A stretch of 34,631 nt of DNA from Acidobacteriota bacterium (GTDB lineage: Bacteria > Acidobacteriota > Holophagae > Thermotomaculales > Thermotomaculaceae), in the NCBI GenBank assembly GCA_013151025.1, contig JAADJC010000025.1, positions 1 to 34,631 on the forward strand, in the 5' to 3' direction. Under the pieces are notes generated by a model, which saw nothing but the letters and a program-made list of their open reading frames with translations, ran no database searches and was not told the origin of the DNA. Made by a program: the position numbers and the translations under genes. Shown here piece after piece: positions 23,329 through 32,089 of the stretch; within the stretch, counting starts at the first letter, position 1; every line of letters begins with the position of its first letter.

Positions 23329-24747
23329 ATGAGTAAACGGATTCTGATTGTAGATGATGAAAAGGATATCGTGGAAGCCATTGCCAATATTCTGACGCTG
23401 GAGGGGTATGCAATTCTGAAAGCCTACCGGGGTTATGAGGCAGTGAAAACTGCAGTGAACGAGAAACCGGATCTGGTGATTCTGGACGTGAAAATGCCCA
23501 TTATGGATGGGATGGATACGCTCCATGAGCTGCGCCAGAAAGGGTTTAAAAAGCCGGTGATTATTATTTCAGGGCATGGAGACATAAAAACGGCGGTGGA
23601 AGCGGTACGGCTCGGGGCTTTTGATTTTCTGGAAAAACCCCTGTCCCGAAACGGCCTGCTCATCGCCGTTCAGAATGCGGTGAAAACTACAGCCGAACAG
23701 GAGCCGACTGAACCCGGTAGCCGGAATGAGATTATCGGGCGGGATCCCGCGTTCATCCAATGTCTGAGGGTGGCGGAGCGAATCGCCCCGACCACTGCCC
23801 CTGTTCTAATAACCGGTGACACCGGCACAGGGAAAGAAGTTGTCGCCCGATACATCCATGAATACAGTAAGCGAAAAAAGAACTTTGTGGAGGTAAATTG
23901 CGCCGCTATCCCGGATGAGCTGATAGAAAGTGAGCTTTTCGGGCATATGAAGGGTTCGTTTACCGGCGCCATTGCAGACAAGACCGGAAAGTTCGTTGCA
24001 GCAGACGGCGGTACTCTCTTTCTGGATGAAATCGGCGATATGAGCCTGAAAACCCAGGCCAAAGTGCTCCGTGCCATCCAGGAAAAAATCATTATTCCCA
24101 TCGGCAGCAACACGCCTATCAGCGTGAATGTGCGCATCATTTCCGCCACAAATAAGAACCTTGCACAGGAAATTGAAGAAAATCGGTTCCGGGAAGACCT
24201 GTTTTACCGACTCAATGTAATTGAACTGAGAATGCCGTCTCTTTCGGAACGCAAATCTGATATTCCATTGATGGCGGATCACTTTGCCACAATTTCCGGA
24301 AAGGAAAACGGGCTGAAACAGGCGCAGTTTACAGACGACGCCAAAACCCTGCTCGCAGAACGGGATTATCCGGGAAATGTACGTGAGTTGAAAAACCTGG
24401 TGGAGCGGATTGTGGTTATTTCCCAGAAATCGACTATTTCCATGGAAGATGTAAAGATGATACTGGACAATCGGTTTGATATTCCAGGGGAAGATTTTCA
24501 GGAGAAGGCGGACCTTCCCGCTCCGCCCAGTCCCTCGGAAACTGATTTTTTCAAAATTAACTCCCTGAAGGAATTCAGGGATCGGATTGAGCGGCTGTTT
24601 ATCATCGAAAAACTGAAACAGAATGGATTTAACATCTCAAGAACAGCCGAAATCATGGAAACACCCCGCAGTAACCTGTACAAGAAACTGGAACAGTACG
24701 ATATCGACGTAAAGGAGTTGGAAGCTTACTATGGCAAAGAAATATGA
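23329..24747 (+). CDS. sigma-54-dependent response regulator (NtrC family)
   Basis: A two-component regulator activating sigma-54 RNA polymerase. 472 aa from ATG 23329 (an ATG three codons upstream is possible; both have weak ribosome sites). Receiver domain 1-120 with phosphoacceptor Asp53 in ILDVKMP. AAA+ domain with Walker A GDTGTGKE (163-170), sigma-54 contact loop GSFTGA (209-214, Ser in place of the commoner Ala) and Walker B FLDEIGD. C-terminal Fis-type helix-turn-helix (about 425-465). The cognate kinase is not next door. It overlaps pyrE by 17 bases. Target genes are unknown. Confidence 0.93.
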   Translation: MSKRILIVDDEKDIVEAIANILTLEGYAILKAYRGYEAVKTAVNEKPDLVILDVKMPIMDGMDTLHELRQKGFKKPVIIISGHGDIKTAVEAVRLGAFDFLEKPLSRNGLLIAVQNAVKTTAEQEPTEPGSRNEIIGRDPAFIQCLRVAERIAPTTAPVLITGDTGTGKEVVARYIHEYSKRKKNFVEVNCAAIPDELIESELFGHMKGSFTGAIADKTGKFVAADGGTLFLDEIGDMSLKTQAKVLRAIQEKIIIPIGSNTPISVNVRIISATNKNLAQEIEENRFREDLFYRLNVIELRMPSLSERKSDIPLMADHFATISGKENGLKQAQFTDDAKTLLAERDYPGNVRELKNLVERIVVISQKSTISMEDVKMILDNRFDIPGEDFQEKADLPAPPSPSETDFFKINSLKEFRDRIERLFIIEKLKQNGFNISRTAEIMETPRSNLYKKLEQYDIDVKELEAYYGKEI

Positions 24748-25381
24748 AATTGCAGAAGCTCTGCTGAGAATCAATGCGGTAGCATTGTCACTGGATCCTC
24801 CATTTACATGGGTTTCCGGCATCCGATCCCCGATTTATTGCGATAATCGTTTGTTGATTTCACATCCAACCGAACGGAATCTGGTTGTAAACAGTTTTCT
24901 GGAAGTAATCAACTCTATGGACCGGAAACCGGACTGCATTGCCGGCACCGCCACTTCCGGCATTCCCTTCGCCGCATGGGTGGCGGATCGGATGAACCTC
25001 CCGATGTGCTATGTACGGGCAAAAAAGAAGGCTCATGGCAAGGGCAAAGCGATTGAAGGCGAAGTCTATGAAGGGGAAAAGGTTCTGGTAATTGAAGACC
25101 TGATTTCCACCGGGAAAAGCTCAGTGGCAGTGGTACAGAACCTGCTGGAAGCAGGGCTGGAAGTCACCGGAGTGGTGGCCATTTTCAGTTATGAAATGGA
25201 AAAGGCAAAAGAGAATTTCAACAGGGTAAACATTGTCCCACAGCCGATGGAAACCATTTCCTCCCTGTTAGAACTGGCGGTTTCAAACGGCACACTGAGC
25301 CAGGGGAATGCTATTTTAGTCAATGATTTTCGAAATGACCCTCCGGGCTGGTATCAAAGGAATTTTCCGGACACTCCATGA
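24731..25381 (+). CDS. pyrE: orotate phosphoribosyltransferase
   Basis: Fifth step of pyrimidine synthesis, joining orotate to PRPP. 216 aa. The PRPP motif VLVIEDLISTGKSS and the catalytic loop YVRAKKKAHGKGKAIEG are clear. It starts 17 bases inside the end of the sigma-54 regulator gene and overlaps the ClC gene by four bases, making it the second member of a packed run. No other pyr genes are present. Confidence 0.95.
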   Translation: MAKKYEIAEALLRINAVALSLDPPFTWVSGIRSPIYCDNRLLISHPTERNLVVNSFLEVINSMDRKPDCIAGTATSGIPFAAWVADRMNLPMCYVRAKKKAHGKGKAIEGEVYEGEKVLVIEDLISTGKSSVAVVQNLLEAGLEVTGVVAIFSYEMEKAKENFNRVNIVPQPMETISSLLELAVSNGTLSQGNAILVNDFRNDPPGWYQRNFPDTP

Positions 25382-27387
25382 ATGAACGGTTGCAGAACCT
25401 GGTTCGAAATAAACACCTCTTTCTGATTCTTCTCGCCATTGTTGCTGGTCTCTGTTCAGGCCTGGGCGGTGTCGCCATTCGTTATCTCATCAAGTACGGA
25501 ATGCTGGCTTTCTTTGGTGTATATGACAATTTCCTCAGTGCGGTTCAGCATGTTTCTCTCACACGGCGCATTCTGGCCCCTATAATCGGAGGCCTGATTG
25601 TCGGCCCCATTATCTATTTCACGGCAAAGGAGGCCAAAGGACATGGCGTCCCGGAAGTCATGTTAGCCATGCTGCTGAAAGACGGGAAGATCCGGCCCCG
25701 GGTGGCATTTGTTAAGTCCCTTGCTTCTGCCATCACCATCGGTTCCGGCGGTTCTGTGGGACGTGAAGGCCCTATTGTACAGATAGGTGCATCCCTCGGG
25801 TCGTCCCTGGCCCAGTATTTTCAACTGGAAAAAAGAGACGTCTCCACCCTGGTGGCTTGTGGCGCCGCCGGGGGAATTGCTGCGGCATTCAACGCTCCCA
25901 TCGCCGGCGCCCTTTTCGCAGTGGAAATTATCCTGGGGGATTTCGGCATGGCCGCGCTCTCCCCCATCATCATCAGCTCGGTAATTTCCACCATCGTAGC
26001 CCGCCATATAGAAGGGGATCTGCTGGCATTTTCCGTCCCGCCATACGCGCTGAACACTCCATTGGAACTCTTCCCCTACACCCTGCTGGGCATTGTGGCC
26101 GGCCTGGTGGCCGTGCTCTTCATAGTAACGCTATACTCGGCAGAAAGTCTGTATGATCGATGGAACTTCCCCGAATGGCTTCAGCCGATGACCGGCGGTC
26201 TTTTTATCGCGCTTGTGGGCATCCTGATTCCACAAATGTACGGTGTCGGTTACGAAACCATCAACGGTGCACTTCATAATCAATGGCCGTTGTGGTTCCT
26301 GGTGATATTGATTTTCATGAAGATTCTCGCAACGTCCATCACCCTGGGATCCGGTGGATCCGGTGGCATTTTTGCTCCCTCCCTGTTCATTGGTGCCGCC
26401 ACCGGAGGTGCGGTGGGGATGGTGACCCATCAGTTTTTCCCAATTGCCGCAACTTCCGGAACGTACGCACTTGTGGGCATGGGCGCTGTTGTCGCAGCCA
26501 CCACCCAGGCGCCTATCACCGCCATTATCATCATTTTTGAGCTCACTCAGGATTACCACATCATTCCACCCCTCATGTTCACATGCATAATCAGCACTTT
26601 GATTGCCACTACGCTGAAAAAGGAATCCATTTACACCCAGAAACTGGAATTGAAGGGTATCCGGCTTACAGAGGGGAAGGAAGAAAGCATCCTCCGGGAA
26701 CTCACCGTAGAGAGGAGTCTTAAAAAAGGCACCTATTTTTACGAAGACATGCACCTGCGCTCCATTATTGACCAAGCGCTGGATACCACCCAGACTGTTT
26801 TCCCCGTGGTCACCCGGGAAGAGGAGATTCTGGTAGGAATTCTGACCCTCAATGACTTGAAAACCGTGTTTTATGAACGGGAAACACTGGCTGACCTGGT
26901 TATTGCGGAAGATGTCGCGTCCGAGCCGGTTTTCCTGACAAAAAATGCGAACCTGCAACACGCCATGGAATTGAACGGCCAGAATCTGATAGAAGAAATT
27001 CCGGTTGTGGAAGACAGGGAAAGCATGAAATACGCAGGAATGATATTCATTCAGGATGTCATTTCGATTTACAATTCAGAAGTAAAGAAAAGGGAACTGG
27101 CCCTGGCCGTTGTCACTCGAAAGAAGTTCAAGGATATTACCAAGGGGATCTCACTGGGAGAGGGTTATCGGCTGGCAGAGTTCGCCGTTCCCCGGGAATT
27201 CGTTGCCAAATCTCTGAAAGAACTGTCATTCAGAAACAAGTATAAGTTGGAGCTTATTCTGGTAAAACGGAGAGGCAGTGCGGATATTATCCCGGATCCG
27301 GACCAGCCTTTTCGGGAAAACGACCGAATGGTTGTAGTGGGAGTTCATGAAAACATTCAAAAGTTCAAGGATGAATACCAGTTATGA
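25378..27387 (+). CDS. ClC-family anion channel/transporter with CBS and TrkA-C domains
   Basis: 669 aa. The membrane part (1 to about 410) carries the ClC motifs KGHGVPEV, GSGGSVGREGP (gating Glu130) and GSGGSGGIFAPS. A CBS-domain pair covers about 440-570. A TrkA-C (RCK-C) domain ends the protein (about 595-669, with YKLELILVKRRG). The residue matching the internal proton glutamate of E. coli ClC (E203) appears to be Ile184 (LFAVEIILGDF), and the Ser107 equivalent is His, so coupling and ion choice are uncertain. The cytosolic domains suggest nucleotide control. It overlaps pyrE and alr by four bases each (ATGA). Confidence 0.92.
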   Translation: MNERLQNLVRNKHLFLILLAIVAGLCSGLGGVAIRYLIKYGMLAFFGVYDNFLSAVQHVSLTRRILAPIIGGLIVGPIIYFTAKEAKGHGVPEVMLAMLLKDGKIRPRVAFVKSLASAITIGSGGSVGREGPIVQIGASLGSSLAQYFQLEKRDVSTLVACGAAGGIAAAFNAPIAGALFAVEIILGDFGMAALSPIIISSVISTIVARHIEGDLLAFSVPPYALNTPLELFPYTLLGIVAGLVAVLFIVTLYSAESLYDRWNFPEWLQPMTGGLFIALVGILIPQMYGVGYETINGALHNQWPLWFLVILIFMKILATSITLGSGGSGGIFAPSLFIGAATGGAVGMVTHQFFPIAATSGTYALVGMGAVVAATTQAPITAIIIIFELTQDYHIIPPLMFTCIISTLIATTLKKESIYTQKLELKGIRLTEGKEESILRELTVERSLKKGTYFYEDMHLRSIIDQALDTTQTVFPVVTREEEILVGILTLNDLKTVFYERETLADLVIAEDVASEPVFLTKNANLQHAMELNGQNLIEEIPVVEDRESMKYAGMIFIQDVISIYNSEVKKRELALAVVTRKKFKDITKGISLGEGYRLAEFAVPREFVAKSLKELSFRNKYKLELILVKRRGSADIIPDPDQPFRENDRMVVVGVHENIQKFKDEYQL

Positions 27388-28529
27388 ATAAGATGTACTT
27401 TCCATCGTGGATTGAACTGGACACTAAAGCGCTGAAACGAAATTTTCAGTTCTTCAGAAATCGGATTGGGAGCAGGACCGCCATCTATCCCGTGGTAAAA
27501 GCCAATGCCTACGGACACGGCATGTCGGAAATTGTCCATGCAATCAGTCCTCTCTCCGATGGCTTCTGCGTCCACAGCGCTGAAGAAGCATCCCGCATCC
27601 CCGGTAACAAACCGATATTAATTCTGGGCCATTTTCCAGACGAAATGGGCTTTCTGGCCCGGCTCATGCTGGACCAGCATCCCGTATTCACAATCACATC
27701 CACCGCCCAGGCTGCTGAACTGGACCGCGCAGCGAAAGCGGCCGGGATCCCGGCATCAATTCACATTAAAGTGGAAACCGGTACCCACCGGCTGGGTCTC
27801 CAACCCGATGAGGCACTTGAAATGGTCTCCAGACTGGAGGCATTTGAAAATATCAAACTACGCGGGTTTTCCACTCATTTTGCCAACATTGAAGACACAA
27901 CGAATCATCAATTTGCAATGAAACAACTCTTCATTTTTAATTCTTTCCGCAGCGCTTTGCCGCAGGGCGGAAATTATCGTTTTCATTGTGCATGCTCTGC
28001 AGCCGCTCTACTCTTTCCTGAAACTCATATGGACATGGTTCGGCTGGGGATTTCACTCTATGGCTACTATTCCAGCGGGGAAACCAGGCTCTCGTCAATG
28101 CAGCAAGGCTTACAGCCGGAAGACAAACTACGTCCGGTTCTATCATGGAAAACAAGGCCTATCCAGATAAAAGATGTGGCTGCGGGAGACTTTGTCGGCT
28201 ATGGACTCACCTATCGGGCCCATCGCCCCATGACCATTGCCGTACTCCCGGTGGGGTACAGTGACGGCTATGACCGCAGGCTCTCCAATTCAGGTTACGT
28301 ACTGATTAAAGGGCAACGTGCTCCCATCTGCGGACGAATCTGCATGAACATGATGATGGTGGACGTAACACATATCAACGAAGTCAGACACGATGAAGTG
28401 GTTACTCTCATCGGCCATGACCGGGATGAACAGATTACGGCTGAAACTCTTGCGTCAAAGACCGGGACGATTCATTACGAAGTTCTTGCCGGAATCAACC
28501 CGGCTATTCCCCGGACCCCGGTGGATTAA
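27384..28529 (+). CDS. alr: alanine racemase
   Basis: Makes D-alanine for peptidoglycan, using PLP. 381 aa. The PLP lysine is Lys39 in VVKANAYGHG and the second catalytic base is Tyr273 in FVGYGLTY. The GYSDGYDR segment and the CGRICMNMMMVDVTH segment (usually CMDQ in this place) are present. It starts in a 4-base overlap with the ClC gene. Its partner truA follows after three bases. Confidence 0.94.
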   Translation: MNKMYFPSWIELDTKALKRNFQFFRNRIGSRTAIYPVVKANAYGHGMSEIVHAISPLSDGFCVHSAEEASRIPGNKPILILGHFPDEMGFLARLMLDQHPVFTITSTAQAAELDRAAKAAGIPASIHIKVETGTHRLGLQPDEALEMVSRLEAFENIKLRGFSTHFANIEDTTNHQFAMKQLFIFNSFRSALPQGGNYRFHCACSAAALLFPETHMDMVRLGISLYGYYSSGETRLSSMQQGLQPEDKLRPVLSWKTRPIQIKDVAAGDFVGYGLTYRAHRPMTIAVLPVGYSDGYDRRLSNSGYVLIKGQRAPICGRICMNMMMVDVTHINEVRHDEVVTLIGHDRDEQITAETLASKTGTIHYEVLAGINPAIPRTPVD

Positions 28530-28532
28530 CCT

Positions 28533-29324
28533 GTGAAAACCAACCCGGATTCAGGTTTGCCGCCTGAAATGCGAACCATCAAACTTGTACTGGAATACGA
28601 CGGCACTGCCTATGCCGGTTGGCAGATACAACCCCACGACCCCACTGTCCAGGGGGTTCTCAAGAATGCTGTGGAATTGGTAATGAACCATCCGATTATC
28701 CTGAACGGGGCGTCAAGAACAGATGCCGGAGTCCATGCCCACTGTCAGGTTGCCGCGTTCCAGACTTCTTCCGAGCGTCCAATTCCAGATATCATGAAGG
28801 GGCTTAATGCCATGCTTCCCGCCGACATCAGAATTTGCCATGCAGAAGAAGTACATCCCGGTTTTCATCCCCGTGCTGAAGCTATTGCCAAAACATACCG
28901 GTATGCATTGTTCAGCGGTAGAAAATTGCCGGTTTTTCAACACCCCTACTGTACCCGGATCAGGGGCCGGATCAATCTGGAGAAAATGGAGAAAGGAGCT
29001 CAATATTTTCTAGGAACTCACGACTTCTCATCTTTCCGATCCGCACATTGCTCAGCCAGAACTACCATACGGAAAATTTCAGAATCCCATTTTAATAAGT
29101 TGCAGAATGACCATTTAGAATATATAATTTCAGGGAATCGTTTTCTCCACAATATGGTCCGAATCATTGTCGGCACCCTGATCTGGATCGGCCAGGGGAA
29201 AATGATGGCTGAAGACTTGCCTGCCCTCTTTGAAAAGAAAGACAGGCGTTTTGCGGGACCAACCGCCCCGGCAAAGGGGCTATTTCTTGAAAATATCCGT
29301 TTAAAGGAGGACGAAAAATGGTGA
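28533..29324 (+). CDS. truA: tRNA pseudouridine synthase A
   Basis: Converts uridines 38-40 of tRNA anticodon arms to pseudouridine. 263 aa. The catalytic Asp64 is in GASRTDAGVHA. The N-terminal LEYDGTAYAGWQ and the late GNRFLHNMVRIIVG segments are typical. The GTG at 28533 has GGTGGA seven bases upstream and is preferred. The in-frame ATG at 28569 would also give a full-length enzyme. It overlaps the next gene by seven bases. Confidence 0.93.
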   Translation: MKTNPDSGLPPEMRTIKLVLEYDGTAYAGWQIQPHDPTVQGVLKNAVELVMNHPIILNGASRTDAGVHAHCQVAAFQTSSERPIPDIMKGLNAMLPADIRICHAEEVHPGFHPRAEAIAKTYRYALFSGRKLPVFQHPYCTRIRGRINLEKMEKGAQYFLGTHDFSSFRSAHCSARTTIRKISESHFNKLQNDHLEYIISGNRFLHNMVRIIVGTLIWIGQGKMMAEDLPALFEKKDRRFAGPTAPAKGLFLENIRLKEDEKW

Positions 29325-30469
29325 AAAAACTTATTGGATTTCTCATTGTCGGGATTCTGGTCATGGGGACAGGGTGTAATCTCATGGAGAAACACCAGGT
29401 GGAGAAAATGCAGAAAATGGCGGCTAAGATTGATCAGCTGGACGGCCAATTGAACCAGAAAGAGGCCGAATATCGTAAAATCCTTACCCAGTATGGTTTG
29501 AAAGGGGACAAACAGCTTACCGATGAGCAATGGCAGATGCTCTCTCTGACGTCGGAACAGCGCAAGATGCTGCAGTCCCGGCTGAACAAGGAACAGGACT
29601 CCTCTTACAAAGCAGTTCTGCAGGAGGTCCTTGATAAAGACCAGGAAATTAAGGATTTAAGAACAGAAATCGACACCCTTCGGGAACAGTTGCCAAAACC
29701 AGTCGTGGTAAAAGAGGGGGATAACCACTATGACCTTTCCATGCGCTACCTGATAGATCAGAAGGGGGTCAATACAAAGGATGCCCAGAAACTGATTGAA
29801 CGGGTAAACCTCCTGAACTACCTGGTTCCGGGATTTGAGGTGTGGTTGTTCTATGACGGAGGAACCTTCGGAACTTTTGTAACGCAGGGAACGGCAAATC
29901 AAAGTCCCAATCAGATTAAAAAGTATTACAAGACAAAATTGATCAATGAAAGAAATACTGCACAACAGGAAGCCAGCCAGCTCAAAGATGATGTAAATGA
30001 GCTGGAAAGGCGGAAAGCGGAACTAACAACCCAGCTTGCAGAACTGGAACAGGCAAAGGTTGAGTTGAGCGGCCAGGTTCAGAATCTGAACTCCCGCAAT
30101 AAAAGGCTATCCACTCAGAACACTGAAAAAGAACGCAGGTTGAATTCAGTCTTCTATCACGTGGATAATTATAAAGCGTTGGCGGCAAAAAAGGTTGTGG
30201 GGCGATTCCTTTTCGGGCGGCCTCAGTTGAAAAACTTTAACGCCGTTACATTTGAAAAATCTCTTGACCTTCGCCAATCCGATTCCATTACCCTCACTGC
30301 GGCAGACGCAGGGGTCAAACAGATTCATTCCATCTATGTCATGCCACGCAGTTTTGTAAAGGATAAGGACTACAAAATTGACCTTGCACCGGACAAGTCC
30401 ACGGCGGTTATCTACATTGTGAATCCGGGAAAATTTCAGATGAGCAAGGTTTTGTTTGCAATTCGCTGA
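29318..30469 (+). CDS. coiled-coil lipoprotein with LysM-like domain
   Basis: I know no named family for the whole protein. Lipoprotein signal with MGTGC (Cys20). Residues 21-60 and about 80-126 are charged helices likely to be coiled coils. Residues about 130-190 resemble a degenerate LysM peptidoglycan-binding fold (VVKEGDNHYDLSMRY start). Residues about 200-275 form a second long coiled coil, and 285-383 a beta-rich end. A bridge between membrane and cell wall, perhaps holding an envelope complex, fits the layout, but this is inference. AAGGAGG gives a firm start. It lies between truA and a diguanylate cyclase on one transcript. Confidence 0.7.
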   Translation: MVKKLIGFLIVGILVMGTGCNLMEKHQVEKMQKMAAKIDQLDGQLNQKEAEYRKILTQYGLKGDKQLTDEQWQMLSLTSEQRKMLQSRLNKEQDSSYKAVLQEVLDKDQEIKDLRTEIDTLREQLPKPVVVKEGDNHYDLSMRYLIDQKGVNTKDAQKLIERVNLLNYLVPGFEVWLFYDGGTFGTFVTQGTANQSPNQIKKYYKTKLINERNTAQQEASQLKDDVNELERRKAELTTQLAELEQAKVELSGQVQNLNSRNKRLSTQNTEKERRLNSVFYHVDNYKALAAKKVVGRFLFGRPQLKNFNAVTFEKSLDLRQSDSITLTAADAGVKQIHSIYVMPRSFVKDKDYKIDLAPDKSTAVIYIVNPGKFQMSKVLFAIR

Positions 30470-30487
30470 GCTGTAACTACCAGTTGA

Positions 30488-32089
30488 ATGAGCAGAAAGC
30501 AAATTGCAGTACTGGCCCCGCAGACCACACTGATGCGGGACATTATTTCTCAATTGAAACAAGCCGGATACAATTGCGACTTGCTGAAGGAATTGCCGGA
30601 TGTGCCGGGGGAAACTCCCCCGGCACTCTTTCTCATTGATGCCGCCTCTCTTGTAAATGAAGAAACCAGATTTGATACCATTACACCGGTAATCCTCTTC
30701 AACGGGGGAGAACCCCGCAGCCTTCGAACGAAAGGTATTCTTCAGACCATGGCAAAGCCTGTTGAAACGGAAAAACTTATTTCTCTCATCTCACACGTCT
30801 TAAGGAAAAGAAAGGTACTGATCACCGACGACACCCCTTCTTTTCGCGAGATGGTTGCGGCAGAATTTGACCTTCAACACTATGAACTTATCTTTGCGGA
30901 AAACGGTTTGGAAGGCTATCAATCTGCACGAAAACATCATCCTGACCTTATCACCATGGACATTGAAATGCCCGTAATGGACGGGTACAAAGCTTGCGAA
31001 CTGGTCCGCCACGATCCGGCCACCGAAGATATACCCATAATTTTTGTCACCACCCTTGGAAAAGAAGAAGATATCGAAAAAGGCTTCCATGCGGGGGCGA
31101 TTGAATATTTTGTAAAACCCTTCCAGCCTGGAAAATTGAGCGCATTCGTCGATGATCTTTTCGTCAAAATGGAATCCAGGCGCACTGTCCCGGTAGCTAT
31201 TCTGGACCATCGCAAAACGTCTCTGAAAATTACACAATTCGTCTATCAGAAACACGGCTTTCAAACAACAGCATTCTCATCCCTGGATGAGTTAAAAAAA
31301 CAATTTGCGCAGGGATATGAACCGGAACTCATGCTCTTTAACATCGATCTCCCTGATTCTTCATACGAAATCGCATTAAAAGAACTCTGTCTTCTCCGGC
31401 CGCATCTGCCTATTCTTACCGTTACAGACGAAAATCGAAAATCGAAAATTATTCACGCGTTGAAAGCCGGCGCCGTGGATTATGTTCTCACCCCCTTCGT
31501 AGAAGAGGAACTTGTTTCACGGAGTGAGGCCCATATCCGCCTTCATCGGGTTATCCGACAACTTTCCAGTGTAAACAAGCGATTACGCGATCTTTCCGTC
31601 ACTGATTCCCTTACCGGTCTTTATAACCGGGGCTATCTGAATCGGATGCTGAAGGCAGAAATCAAGAAACTCAGCCGCCGGGAAGAATGGCTTTCCTGCA
31701 TTATGATAGATATTGACCATTTCAAGCGGATAAATGATACATATGGCCATATCACCGGTGATTTTGTCCTGAAAGAACTGGCCAACATTATGAGAGAACA
31801 GAGCCGGGAATCCGACATCGTTACGCGATACGGCGGAGAAGAGTTTGTGTTACTCCTTCCCCAGACGGACCCGGATGGCGCCGTCATCCTCGCAGAAAAG
31901 ATCCGGACAGCCGTAGAAAAGAATCCATTTCATACAGGTGACTTGACCGTAGGCATCACAATCAGTTGTGGGGTGTACGGAATCCGAAATTTCCTGGAGG
32001 GTCGAAATCTGGTACAATATGCAGACGAAGCTCTTTACGGCGCAAAGGAAACCGGAAGAAACAGGACTATCTGCCATGAAATTACCTGA
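30488..32089 (+). CDS. diguanylate cyclase with three receiver-like domains
   Basis: 533 aa, predicted to make cyclic di-GMP. Region 1 (1-105) is a receiver lacking the acidic pair at its start (pseudo-receiver). Region 2 (about 108-230) is a full receiver with phosphoacceptor Asp158 in TMDIEMPVMDG and Lys in YFVKPF. Region 3 (about 233-350) has Asn at the phosphoacceptor place (LFNIDLP) and Thr in place of the lysine (VLTPF), so it is also a pseudo-receiver. The GGDEF domain has active-site GGEEF (449-453) and an inhibitory-site motif RESD (440-443), five residues before it. The next gene overlaps it by 14 bases. Confidence 0.93.
   Translation: MSRKQIAVLAPQTTLMRDIISQLKQAGYNCDLLKELPDVPGETPPALFLIDAASLVNEETRFDTITPVILFNGGEPRSLRTKGILQTMAKPVETEKLISLISHVLRKRKVLITDDTPSFREMVAAEFDLQHYELIFAENGLEGYQSARKHHPDLITMDIEMPVMDGYKACELVRHDPATEDIPIIFVTTLGKEEDIEKGFHAGAIEYFVKPFQPGKLSAFVDDLFVKMESRRTVPVAILDHRKTSLKITQFVYQKHGFQTTAFSSLDELKKQFAQGYEPELMLFNIDLPDSSYEIALKELCLLRPHLPILTVTDENRKSKIIHALKAGAVDYVLTPFVEEELVSRSEAHIRLHRVIRQLSSVNKRLRDLSVTDSLTGLYNRGYLNRMLKAEIKKLSRREEWLSCIMIDIDHFKRINDTYGHITGDFVLKELANIMREQSRESDIVTRYGGEEFVLLLPQTDPDGAVILAEKIRTAVEKNPFHTGDLTVGITISCGVYGIRNFLEGRNLVQYADEALYGAKETGRNRTICHEIT

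Noticed and set aside
26131-26961. 276-codon open frame on the minus strand
   Set aside because: Antisense to the ClC gene, Gly/His/Asn-rich shadow composition.
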